Notes under the pieces: model-generated
What the model was told of the DNA's origin: nothing
The model's input: only the letters and a program-made list of their open reading frames with translations
Databases searched by the model: none
Program-made: the position numbers and the translations under genes
Part shown: positions 8,324 through 16,300 of the stretch, piece after piece
Layout: every line of letters starts with the position of its first letter
Position numbering within the stretch: position 1 is the stretch's first letter
Origin: Acidobacteriaceae bacterium dw_441
GTDB lineage: Bacteria > Acidobacteriota > Terriglobia > Terriglobales > Acidobacteriaceae
Direction of reading: 5' to 3'
Assembly: GCA_018449715.1 (NCBI GenBank)
Contig: JAAVVA010000007.1
Span: 257,501 to 305,252 of the forward strand
DNA length: 47,752 nt

Positions 8324-9486
8324 CAGGAGCGTGACCTGCTCGCCGCAAGCGTCCTGGTGAGGATGGCCTCGACATCACGGCTGACGTCCTCCCAGCCGCG
8401 ACTGTGATGAGTAGAGATCGCCTCGGCATCCCAGCTTTGGGCCAGAACCTCGTCGAAAGCCTGGGCGAGCGCGGCAGCATCGCGTGCTGTGACCAGTCGC
8501 CCGCAGCTGTCATCCATCAACTCGGGAATGCCTCCGACCCTGGTCGCCACAACCGGCCTGCCCGATGCGAGCGCCTCGATGACGACGTTCGGGCATCCCT
8601 CACGGTAGCTCGGTAAGGTAATCAGGTCCGAGGCGGCCATCCACTGGGCAATCTCGCCGGTGGGGCGCGAAGGTACGAGGGTAATCTGCCCTGTTACTCC
8701 GTTCGCTTCAATCGCGTCCACAAGCTCCTGCCGGGCGGGGCCGTCTCCGACGATCCACACATGCATCCGAGGACGCTTCTCCCGCAGGCTTGCGACCGCC
8801 GCGACCAGCTCGGACAATCCCTTGGCCATATCGAGCCTGCCAACGTAGACCACCGCCTCAGCATCGGAGGGAACCCCAAGGGCCTCGCGGGCCTGGGCAC
8901 GGTCGCGGGGATGAAAGATAGAGGTATCGCATCCGTTCAGGATCGCTCCACTGCGCTCAACCGGCGCTCCCAGCGCATGCGCCGTGCGCAGAAGATCGCC
9001 GCTGACCGTGATGGTGAAGTCGGCATCTCGAAGCACGCGGCAGGTCAGGGATCTGCAAAGCGGAGGAATCACGTTCAGGTCCGAACCGATAGCGGTCACG
9101 ACAAACGGTATCCGGAGAGCATGGGCGACGCGCAGAGCGGCATCGCCATCCGGGTAGATGATGTAGTTCAGGATGATGTCGGGGCGGTACGCCCGGACCC
9201 GCGAGAGGATACTGCGCGCCGCGGAAAAACCGTTCATCGGGCGCGAGACCGCCGGGAAGGCGAGGTACGGGATGTACTCTACCTCGACCTCGGCGACGCG
9301 GTGGCTGAAGTCGATCTTCCGCCCGGCGCGGCTCTTCGGCGTGAGCAGAGGAGGATACTGCGACTCCGGGTAAAAGACCTTCATCTCCAGCCGCTTGGCG
9401 AGAATCCGCAACGTCTGATAGGCGGAGTGGCCCGCCCACGGCTCATGCGAGGTTGGAAAGTAACGCGTGATGACCGCAACTCTCAT
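8320..9486 (-). CDS. glycosyltransferase family 4 (GT-B fold)
   Basis: A 388-residue cytoplasmic GT-B transferase. The N-terminal Rossmann start is MRVAVITRYFPTSHEPWAGH. The donor-binding half has VVYVGRLDMAKGLSELV, VWIVGDGPARQEL and the GT4 EX7E motif in EGCPNVVIEALASGRPVVAT, followed by VGGIPELM. It would add one sugar to the lipid-linked EPS repeat. It is the last gene of a three-gene operon (11920 to 8320), overlapping its upstream neighbour by 4 nt (ATGA). A strong sigma-54 promoter stands at the head of that operon. Confidence 0.92.
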   Translation of the reverse strand: MRVAVITRYFPTSHEPWAGHSAYQTLRILAKRLEMKVFYPESQYPPLLTPKSRAGRKIDFSHRVAEVEVEYIPYLAFPAVSRPMNGFSAARSILSRVRAYRPDIILNYIIYPDGDAALRVAHALRIPFVVTAIGSDLNVIPPLCRSLTCRVLRDADFTITVSGDLLRTAHALGAPVERSGAILNGCDTSIFHPRDRAQAREALGVPSDAEAVVYVGRLDMAKGLSELVAAVASLREKRPRMHVWIVGDGPARQELVDAIEANGVTGQITLVPSRPTGEIAQWMAASDLITLPSYREGCPNVVIEALASGRPVVATRVGGIPELMDDSCGRLVTARDAAALAQAFDEVLAQSWDAEAISTHHSRGWEDVSRDVEAILTRTLAASRSRSC

Positions 9487-10829
9487 GAACGGACCTTCTC
9501 CTGCGGGTTGGGGTTAGCGGACGCCGTCATTTCCTTCAGCAGAGCGGCGTAACGTGCCGCGATGGGACGGCGATGGTAAGCGGCGATCCGCTCGTAGTTC
9601 GGTTGCGGCATGGGCGCGGAGGCATCCACCACCTCGGTCAGCATCGCAGCAATCGCCTGCGGATCATCGACGTCGGCCCAGCGCCCGGCTCCGGTCTCTT
9701 CGAGCAGGCTCCGGACGTCCCCGTTGGGGTGAACCGCCCCGAGGATCGGCTTGCCTCCGCCGAGATAGTCGTAGAACTTGGCCGCAACGTTGATGCGGTC
9801 ATGCGTAATCAGCAGGAGATAGTCGGTGTCCTGAATAGCGGCCAGGGCCTCGGACTGCGGCACAAAGCCCTTCAGCTCGATCGTGTCACCCAGCGAGAGC
9901 AACTGCTCCCGGTAGGCGGGGGCCTCGATGTGGCCGATGAAGCGGACATGCAGGCGCGACCGTACCTCTTCTGGAAGCCTCCAGACCGCCTCGACGAAGC
10001 TGCCGGGGGCGGTGGAACCGTAGACCGTACCTATATAGGTGAGGACAATCTTCTTCTGAGATGAGAGATCCAGCCGGGGCGCGCTTGCCGACGTGGGTGG
10101 GGCAAGATCGTATCCGTTCGGGATGCAGAGAAACTTCTCCGGGGCCACCTTCGGGTAGCGCGATTGCAGCTCGCGGCGGGCGGCCTCCGTCACCAGAACG
10201 ACCGCAGTCGCGTCCCGCACCGCCTCGCCCTCGGTCGAGTAAGCGACGCGACGAGCCTTTTCGTTGCTGTTGAAGCTGACGAGGTCGAGCGTGGTCGTAA
10301 TCCACTCGTCGCGAAAGTCCACCACGATAGGAAGGGTGGGAAAAACTTTTCTCAGCCGAGTTACCAGTTTTACGCTCGAGAACGGCGGTACGGTAATCAC
10401 CACCGCGTCGATCTTTCGCTCGCGGATAATGCGAACCGCCGCCGGAAACGCAAACGGAAGCCAGCCAACCTGCGGGTCCGGCAGAAGAAGATTTCCTATC
10501 AGGCGCTTCAGCGGATTTCCGCCCTTGCTGCTCTTCGCAGCCTGAGGAGCAGCGGAGGCAGTGGGCTTGCCCTTGCCTCCAGTAATGGCCTTCTTCACCG
10601 ACTTGCGCAGCCAGAAGGGAAGATCCAGCGTCCAGCTACGGTGCACGGTCACGCTAGCGGGAACCTGCTGAAGAAGGGTCGCATCCCTTCCCACGGCGGG
10701 AGCGTTGCGAGCCGTCAGCACATCCACCCGAACCCCGTTCTCCGGCAGATACTTCGCCAGCGAGAGGGCACGCAGCACCCCAACGCCTCCAGCAGGTGGA
10801 AAAGAGAAGGTGATGAGCAAAAGGTTCAA
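9483..10829 (-). CDS. glycosyltransferase, GT4-like, of exosortase/EPS locus
   Basis: The open frame extends to 10940, but the protein clearly starts at a TTG at 10829 (LNLLLITFSFPPAGGVGVLR), 2 nt past the TGA of the upstream gene. GGAG lies about 10 nt before it. This gives 448 residues. N-terminal motif SFPPAGGVGVLRALSLAKYL and mid-protein VVDFRDEW are typical of GT-B transferases in exosortase-linked EPS loci. The C-terminal half has KIVLTYIGTVYG and DTIELKGFVPQSEALAAIQDTDYLLLI, and KFYDYLGGGKPILG. A basic Ala-rich linker (about 85-105) precedes the second part of the N-domain. Translational coupling to both neighbours is likely. Confidence 0.85.
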   Translation of the reverse strand: MNLLLITFSFPPAGGVGVLRALSLAKYLPENGVRVDVLTARNAPAVGRDATLLQQVPASVTVHRSWTLDLPFWLRKSVKKAITGGKGKPTASAAPQAAKSSKGGNPLKRLIGNLLLPDPQVGWLPFAFPAAVRIIRERKIDAVVITVPPFSSVKLVTRLRKVFPTLPIVVDFRDEWITTTLDLVSFNSNEKARRVAYSTEGEAVRDATAVVLVTEAARRELQSRYPKVAPEKFLCIPNGYDLAPPTSASAPRLDLSSQKKIVLTYIGTVYGSTAPGSFVEAVWRLPEEVRSRLHVRFIGHIEAPAYREQLLSLGDTIELKGFVPQSEALAAIQDTDYLLLITHDRINVAAKFYDYLGGGKPILGAVHPNGDVRSLLEETGAGRWADVDDPQAIAAMLTEVVDASAPMPQPNYERIAAYHRRPIAARYAALLKEMTASANPNPQEKVRS

Positions 10830-10831
10830 AA

Positions 10832-11920
10832 TCAGCTCGCTCCGGCAGGCGTTTCCATCGTCACCGGAAGACGGGAACCGGGATAGAGCGGCCCCGTAAA
10901 CTCCTCGACCGCGCAGAACATATCGTAAGCGCTCGCCCATCGCAGCTCGATGCCCTGCCTCTGGGTTTCTTCGTGGAGCCAGCGGAACATCTGCTCCAGC
11001 CCTCCGGCACGCCCCTGGGTTCCCAACAAGGCATCGGCGTTATCTTCGCGGGCTCCGTGCGTGTGGAGCTTCAGGAAGATATCCTCGCCAAGCATGGGAG
11101 CAACGTCGATCCAGCGTCGCACCCGATACGGCGTCGGCAGGTCGTTATGAGCAATCTCGCCCATCTCGACCCGCGGAATAAGACGCCCGGCAAAACGCAG
11201 CCCCACAGGGCCGGTAATCATCAGCAGGTCGCCCTGGGAGCCGCCTCCAGCCGTGGCCTCGATGCCGCGATCGTAGGCCTTCGGCTTCCCTGGAGTTCCC
11301 GTGCACCAGTAAATCTGGTTGACGATGCTGCCCTGCGATGGCGAAGGCAGCGAAGGCATCGTGAAATCGGCGTAGCAGCCCAGATCGCGCAACAACTCGA
11401 TCTCTCCGGTCAGGCCGCAATCCTTGCCTCCCGGAAGCGAGTTGTCGAGAGCCCAGTTGCCGTGGATGAATCCGAAGACCATCTTTCCGCGGTGATCGTG
11501 CAACAGACCGTGGTCGTTACGCAGGCGACCGCAGAACTCCGTGATCTTCCGAATAAAATTTTCCGCCGTCTCGCGGTAGTGATGAATGTGGACCTCAACG
11601 TCGCCGATCCCCTGGCGGGTCATCTCTGCGAGCGGAGCAAGCAGCTCGGGCCGGTACTCTTCCTGCGGGTAGAAAAAGCTGTAGCAGGGAGGACGACCGG
11701 CAGCGTCACGCGGCGCGGCGTCTGCGATCCGGGGCCAGGCCTCCTGCCAGCGAGCGACACGGGCGATCCCCGTCTCCACCGTGGCCTTCTGGCATAGCGG
11801 TTCGTAGTGATCCATGACGGCAACCCACAGCCGTCGAGGGGTTGGCCTCTCCATTGCGCGACGGACTCGGTCGCGGAGGTACCCAGGAAACCATAACTCT
11901 GCATGACGCGGTAGCTTCAT
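10832..11920 (-). CDS. polysaccharide-deacetylase-like hydrolase (beta/alpha-barrel), putative
   Basis: 362 residues from ATG 11920. Longer in-frame starts lie upstream of the sigma-54 promoter at 12020-12035 and are unlikely to be transcribed. The protein resembles NodB/GH57-like metal-dependent barrel hydrolases: VAVMDHYEP early, EVHIHHYRET near residue 120, FIHGNWALDNS near 160, and FLKLHTHG near 290. These His/Asp clusters would bind a metal. They are not the textbook TFDDG/HxxxH motifs, so the assignment is tentative. There is no signal peptide. As first gene of the operon with two glycosyltransferases, it probably edits the EPS or its lipid-linked precursor. Confidence 0.6.
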   Translation of the reverse strand: MKLPRHAELWFPGYLRDRVRRAMERPTPRRLWVAVMDHYEPLCQKATVETGIARVARWQEAWPRIADAAPRDAAGRPPCYSFFYPQEEYRPELLAPLAEMTRQGIGDVEVHIHHYRETAENFIRKITEFCGRLRNDHGLLHDHRGKMVFGFIHGNWALDNSLPGGKDCGLTGEIELLRDLGCYADFTMPSLPSPSQGSIVNQIYWCTGTPGKPKAYDRGIEATAGGGSQGDLLMITGPVGLRFAGRLIPRVEMGEIAHNDLPTPYRVRRWIDVAPMLGEDIFLKLHTHGAREDNADALLGTQGRAGGLEQMFRWLHEETQRQGIELRWASAYDMFCAVEEFTGPLYPGSRLPVTMETPAGAS

Positions 11921-12019
11921 AACGGTTCGGCCCGAGTAGAATCGTAGCAGTACGCTTGCGCTTCGAGGGCCTGATCTGCCTCTATCTTTCTGGAAACCAG
12001 ATGTGCTGACATCTGTACA

Positions 12020-12035
12020 TGCAACCGTAGTGCCA
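12020..12035 (-). promoter_or_regulatory. sigma-54 promoter of the 11920-8320 operon (strong match)
   Basis: On the minus strand TGGCACTACGGTTGCA matches the consensus TGGCAC-N5-TTGC(A/T) at every conserved base, with the exact 10-nt GG/GC spacing. Predicted transcript start is near 12009, about 89 nt before the ATG at 11920. Confidence 0.8.
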
Positions 12036-12066
12036 GTCTTCATTCTATGAGACTTTTTTTGATCCT

Positions 12067-13542
12067 ATGGGACTCTTTCTAACGCTTCTCTACATCATGA
12101 CAGCGTACATGGGTCCCCAGACCCTGTGGGGACCGCTTTATGAGTTTCACGTAGAACTCATTCTTGCGGCGCTGGCCTTTATCGCCTCCCTCCCCCAGAT
12201 GCAGCAGTCGAAGCTGTTCAGCATTCCCCAGACCTATGCGCTGATCGGCATGTGCGTCGCCGTCTTCTGCTCGATGGTCATGACGGGATGGATGGGCTCC
12301 ATCGCCCCGGCCCTGCTGGGTTTCATCCCCAACGCCTTCACCTTCCTGCTCATCGTCGTTAATTGCAAAACAAAACGGCATCTTCAACTGGTGGTGCTGG
12401 TCTTCTTCATTGTCTGTGCGCATGCCATCTTCCGGGGCTACTCCGCACTGCGAGCCGAGGATTACCTGAACCCCTACCTGATGCCGCAGGGAGAAGAAGG
12501 CACCCCCTCGCGCTTTTACCGTCTGCGCGGCATGGCCTTCATCAACGACCCCAACGACTTCTCACAGGTCATGGTCAGCCTGATTCCATGCCTGTTCTTC
12601 TTCTGGAAGAAGAGGAACATCCTCCTCAATATTCCCCTGGTCCTGGCGCCGGTCGGCATCCTCATCTTTGGGATGTTCCTGACGCACTCCCGCGGCGGAA
12701 TTATCGCCCTGCTCGCGGTCCTTCTGTTTGGAGCGAGACGCAAGATCGGAACCATCCCCGCAGCCATCATCGCCGCCGGAGGCTTCGCAGCGACGATGGC
12801 CATCGGCTGGTCCGGCGGGCGTAACGTCAACGTGGAAGAGGGTTCGGGACGCATGGAAGCCTGGGCTACCGGGCTTGACCTCATCAAGAGCCATCCCCTC
12901 TTTGGCGTAGGCCTGGGGCGCTTCAGTGAATATTTCTTCATCACGGCCCACAATACGGTCGTCGTCTGCGCCGCCGAACTCGGCATGTTCGGACTCTTCT
13001 GGTGGGTGATGTTCGTTCTGCCTACTGCGCGGGACGCAATCGTGTGCTCTCTTCCCGACGAATCGGAGACGAAGAAAGAGGACGAGTTTCCTTATCCATA
13101 TGCTCGGAAGGAGGTACAGGAAGCAACTCCTCCCCTCTATCTGCAAAGACCTTCGGAGATGAACGTTCAGGCCGATTCCGCGCTCCTGCTGGAAGAGGCC
13201 GCGCCTCACGAAGAAGAGCGGGGGATGCATCCTTACTTCGGCCCGGAGCAGACGGCGGCTTCGCCCCTTCCTCCGGAAGAAATCCGGCGCATCGCGCAGC
13301 TGATGCTGGTCTCCATCATCGGCTACTTCGTTGCAGGATGGTTTCTCTCCCGCGCCTACATCATGACGCTCTTCATCTACGGAGGCATGGTGCAGGTGAT
13401 CTATCGCATGGCACTTGACCAGGGGATCGCTCCGCCCCGAATGAAGGCCTTCAAGATCGTGCAATACTCCGCGATCGGTTCGGTCTTCCTGATCTTCGTG
13501 GTCTACATCATGCTGCGCCTGCAACACCTCATGCCGAAGTAG
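12067..13542 (+). CDS. O-antigen ligase/Wzy-like EPS polymerase, membrane protein
   Basis: 491 residues with about ten to twelve hydrophobic helices. The hallmark O-antigen ligase/Wzy region includes THSRGGIIALLAVLLFG (about 202-218) and GRMEAWATGLDLIKSHPLFG with GVGLGRFSEY and AHNTVV (about 260-300), a large periplasmic loop with conserved Arg and His. A long acidic cytoplasmic or loop insert rich in Glu and Pro (about 335-400) splits the last helices and is unusual for the family. Likely role: polymerising lipid-linked EPS repeats at the periplasmic face. It is divergent from the deacetylase-like gene and faces the MBOAT gene, 6 nt from its stop. Confidence 0.82.
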   Translation: MGLFLTLLYIMTAYMGPQTLWGPLYEFHVELILAALAFIASLPQMQQSKLFSIPQTYALIGMCVAVFCSMVMTGWMGSIAPALLGFIPNAFTFLLIVVNCKTKRHLQLVVLVFFIVCAHAIFRGYSALRAEDYLNPYLMPQGEEGTPSRFYRLRGMAFINDPNDFSQVMVSLIPCLFFFWKKRNILLNIPLVLAPVGILIFGMFLTHSRGGIIALLAVLLFGARRKIGTIPAAIIAAGGFAATMAIGWSGGRNVNVEEGSGRMEAWATGLDLIKSHPLFGVGLGRFSEYFFITAHNTVVVCAAELGMFGLFWWVMFVLPTARDAIVCSLPDESETKKEDEFPYPYARKEVQEATPPLYLQRPSEMNVQADSALLLEEAAPHEEERGMHPYFGPEQTAASPLPPEEIRRIAQLMLVSIIGYFVAGWFLSRAYIMTLFIYGGMVQVIYRMALDQGIAPPRMKAFKIVQYSAIGSVFLIFVVYIMLRLQHLMPK

Positions 13543-13548
13543 CGCAGC

Positions 13549-14835
13549 CTACATGGGCTGAAATGCAGCGAAGATGAGCTTCAGCCCCCGCATCGAGTTA
13601 GCCACCAGGATTAGCCCCAGCGCGAAGTATGCCAGCGTCACCGCGTTTGCAATGTGGTAGATCACGCGGTTCTCGCGATACTTCGCATACCTGGCCTTGC
13701 CCAGACGCTTCTTGAGAAACAGCGTGTAGTAATGAACGGTCGCAACTCCAACCGCGTGCCACAGGCCGTAGAGAACGAAGTTCCAGCCCGCTCCATGCCA
13801 GATGCCCATCAGGAGGAAAACAATCGCAATCGCCAGCGCGATGCAGTGCGGTGCCGCAGCAGGACCGAAGCGACGCACCAGCGCCTTCGACAGAGGCACG
13901 AACACCATGTCGCGCATGTAGTTCGTCAGGGTCATGTGCCAGTGGGCCCAGAACTCCTGCAGGTTGCGCTTGCTGAAGGGGCGGTCGAAGTTCTCCGCCA
14001 CCTGAATCCCCAGCAGGCCCGAGACGCCGATGGCGATATCGCAGAAGCCCGAGAAGTTCAGGTAGAGATAAGCGCAGTACCCCGCAACCGCAATGGGGAA
14101 GTCGATCCAGTGGTGCGGCAGTCCATCGGCCAGCAGACCGTCGTACGAGATCTGGTTCGCAAGATTGCCGAGGAAGACGTACTTCGTCAGTCCAATCAGG
14201 ATGCGGCCCCAGCTGCGTCCCACGGGTGTCACCGTGCGGTCGGGCTTCGTCAGCGAGTTGTGAAAGGTGCTGTAAGGATTGATCGGACCGATGGAGAGCG
14301 TCGGAACAAAGAAGGCGAAGGAGAGATACTCCGAAAAGCTCGGAAGAGGAACGACGCCGTTGCGGATCTCGTGGACCATGTAGGTCAGCCGGAAGGCCAT
14401 GTACGAAAGCCCGAGGAAGAAGTCCCCGAAGACCTTGTTTGAAAACGGCGCGGGAACCAGTCCCTGCGTCCACTCGCGTGGGACGTACTTCACCAGCACG
14501 AGGATGATCAAAGGGAAGAAGAGCGGGAGCCACGAGCCCAGCTTCTTTTCCAACAGAAGATACTGCACCGCGACCAGCAGCACGTAGACCGCAAACATCA
14601 CAGTCGAGAAGATGAAGTACTGCTTCACATCATGGAGCCGCACGCCATACGTGCCACGCGTAATGCACACCGCCAGCGCGAAGACCAGGTTCACCGCGGC
14701 GAACGCGGCCATGCGAATCTTCCCCTCCGGCAGCTTCAGCGCAACCCACGCCGCAAGCGGAAAGAAGAGAAAAGGAACTGCCAGCGTAACCAGCAGTAGA
14801 GAGTTCGACAAAAAATGTGTCAGGCCGGGCGGCAT
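13549..14835 (-). CDS. MBOAT-family membrane O-acyltransferase (DltB/AlgI-like)
   Basis: 428 residues, about eleven hydrophobic helices. MBOAT hallmarks: FWAHWHMTLTNYMRDMVFVP near 300 and the catalytic histidine H347 in LMGIWHGAGWNFVLYGLWHA. Family members move acyl groups across the inner membrane onto extracytoplasmic polymers. It is the last gene of a five-gene operon (18200 to 13549) with an FkbH-like enzyme, an acyl carrier protein, an SGNH protein and a microprotein. The ACP points to a DltB-type, ACP-fed enzyme and not an acetyl-CoA-fed one. Target: probably the EPS made by this locus (inferred). Confidence 0.9.
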   Translation of the reverse strand: MPPGLTHFLSNSLLLVTLAVPFLFFPLAAWVALKLPEGKIRMAAFAAVNLVFALAVCITRGTYGVRLHDVKQYFIFSTVMFAVYVLLVAVQYLLLEKKLGSWLPLFFPLIILVLVKYVPREWTQGLVPAPFSNKVFGDFFLGLSYMAFRLTYMVHEIRNGVVPLPSFSEYLSFAFFVPTLSIGPINPYSTFHNSLTKPDRTVTPVGRSWGRILIGLTKYVFLGNLANQISYDGLLADGLPHHWIDFPIAVAGYCAYLYLNFSGFCDIAIGVSGLLGIQVAENFDRPFSKRNLQEFWAHWHMTLTNYMRDMVFVPLSKALVRRFGPAAAPHCIALAIAIVFLLMGIWHGAGWNFVLYGLWHAVGVATVHYYTLFLKKRLGKARYAKYRENRVIYHIANAVTLAYFALGLILVANSMRGLKLIFAAFQPM

Positions 14836-14854
14836 CGACGGACAGTTCCTCCAG

Positions 14855-14989
14855 TTAAAACGCCTGATAAACGAGATTGACCGAGAGCGAGTCGGGCGTG
14901 ATGAACAGTGTCAGCGTAATCGCCGCAACGCACAGCACAAAGAGCACGCCCACAAGAAGAGGGTTGGGTTTACTGAGGGGAGCCGCCAT
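14855..14989 (-). CDS. 44-residue membrane microprotein, DltX-like position and C-terminus
   Basis: Starts at ATG 14989 with a strong GGAGG 3 nt upstream and overlaps the end of the SGNH gene by 20 nt. It ends 19 nt before the MBOAT ATG. It has one transmembrane helix (LLVGVLFVLCVAAITLTLFI, 11-30), and a short extracytoplasmic tail ending NLVYQAF. The terminal hydrophobic-Tyr-x-x-Phe recalls DltX and other small MBOAT partners; Y41 would be the matching tyrosine. In Dlt systems this tail has been proposed to relay the acyl group. The match is by size, topology, position and tail only. A longer in-frame ORF to 15163 exists, but its extra part is antisense-like low-complexity sequence inside the SGNH gene. 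Confidence 0.75.
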   Translation of the reverse strand: MAAPLSKPNPLLVGVLFVLCVAAITLTLFITPDSLSVNLVYQAF

Positions 14990-16046
14990 GGGCCTCCTTT
15001 TCATAAAGAGCAAGCAGGGCGGGCGTGATGGCGCGCGTGAAAAGCTCCCTGCCGTTGTCGTTGAAGTGTTGATCGTAGTAGTAGTTGTCCACCTCTGCGG
15101 GAAGCGTATCCCGGAAGAGCGTCGCCGCAGGAATCCCCAGCACGGGAGCCGATGGAATCCCAATCGCCTCGGGCCAGTACATGCGCTCGGGCACGGTCGT
15201 CATGCCTTTCTCCGTGTCCTCGGGGATGTGCATCATCGCAAAGGAAACGTGGTACTGATTCGCAAGATTACCAATCTCACGCGCCCAATGCTGGTGGTAC
15301 GGCCCCAGCGCAAGGCCGTGGAAGTCGAAGTTCGGATCGCTCTCACCATGCGAGAAGATGCTGTCCACAGGAATCGCGGGAGGCGTTCTTGGCTCGTTTA
15401 CGAACGGTCCGCCGTAGTAACCGACCGCACCGTACTCCGATTGCGACCCCAGCGTCCGCACCAGTTGAGGATTTTCAACCAGCCGGTTCGGTCGCAGATA
15501 GTTGACGAGCTGACGCGGCGCTCCCAGCACCTCCGCTCCGTAAATCGCCATGCGGTCGCGGAAGGGAAGCGCCGTCGTAGACCGAGGAAACTCTCCCCAG
15601 CGCATCCAGCGGTAGGCCTGGATGTGCGGCGAGTCGCCAATCAGCGCGAGCGTCGGCATGTTCATCACGACCATGCCGACCTTGCGATGCTCCAGCAGGT
15701 CGTGCATCAGCATGTACTGCATGTCCAGCCCCTGCCACTTCAGTGCAAGGCGGCTGACCTTCGCAGGACGGCCAAGCTGCGCGCTCAGCTGCTGCTCGAC
15801 GTAGTTCACATCCAGGCCGCGCACCAGCAGCGAGCTGCCGACAAACAGAATGTCGACCGGTCCCTTCTCCTCGAAGACCTGCTGTTCGTCGAGCGGTACC
15901 GTGCCCGTCTCCACGCGAATGCCGCTGTAGACGCGGTCACGCGGAGGCAGCCCCGCCACCGACATCAGCACCGGCAGAGAGAGCAGCGTGGCAACAACGA
16001 CGATCAGCGCCACCGCGTGACGGTTCGACCAGATGGCAGGAAACAT
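14970..16046 (-). CDS. membrane-anchored SGNH-like acyl transfer protein (DltD/AlgJ-like role)
   Basis: 358 residues. One N-terminal helix (about 11-32) anchors a periplasmic domain. The nucleophile region is DILFVGSSLLVRG (Ser71/72), like the GSS motif of DltD. The C-terminal acid/His pair is D325/H327 in YYDQHFNDNG, matching the DxH-N-x-x-G pattern of SGNH/DHHW acyltransferases. It probably passes the acyl group from the MBOAT or microprotein to the polysaccharide. Its start overlaps the acyl carrier protein stop (TAATG), so translation is coupled. Confidence 0.75.
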   Translation of the reverse strand: MFPAIWSNRHAVALIVVVATLLSLPVLMSVAGLPPRDRVYSGIRVETGTVPLDEQQVFEEKGPVDILFVGSSLLVRGLDVNYVEQQLSAQLGRPAKVSRLALKWQGLDMQYMLMHDLLEHRKVGMVVMNMPTLALIGDSPHIQAYRWMRWGEFPRSTTALPFRDRMAIYGAEVLGAPRQLVNYLRPNRLVENPQLVRTLGSQSEYGAVGYYGGPFVNEPRTPPAIPVDSIFSHGESDPNFDFHGLALGPYHQHWAREIGNLANQYHVSFAMMHIPEDTEKGMTTVPERMYWPEAIGIPSAPVLGIPAATLFRDTLPAEVDNYYYDQHFNDNGRELFTRAITPALLALYEKEAHGGSPQ

Positions 16047-16300
16047 TACGCTTTCGCGCCCTCGCTCATGCGCTTCTGAATAAGGTCCGCAAACTCACCG
16101 AGGTTCTTCGTCGCCTCTACCTCGCCCACGCGGAAGCGAACATTGAAGGCCTTCTCCACCCCGAGCACCAGCGAGATCTGCAATAGCGAATCCCACTCCT
16201 CCACATCGTTCGCGCTGAGTTCGGGCGTAACCTTGACGTCGTCCAAAAACACGTCGTCGAAGACAGTCTGCATCTTTGCAAGAATTTCAGTTTGCGTCAT
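16046..16300 (-). CDS. acyl carrier protein of the acyl-transfer operon
   Basis: 84 residues, acidic, typical four-helix ACP. The phosphopantetheine site is Ser38 in VEEWDSLLQISLV, followed by the helix GVEKAFNVRF. It overlaps the 3' end of the FkbH-like gene by 14 nt and the SGNH start by 1 nt. This tight packing suggests it is dedicated to the operon and not the fatty-acid ACP. By analogy to DltC it would present an activated acyl group to the MBOAT at the cytoplasmic face. By its neighbour, that group may be glycerate-derived. Confidence 0.9.
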   Translation of the reverse strand: MTQTEILAKMQTVFDDVFLDDVKVTPELSANDVEEWDSLLQISLVLGVEKAFNVRFRVGEVEATKNLGEFADLIQKRMSEGAKA

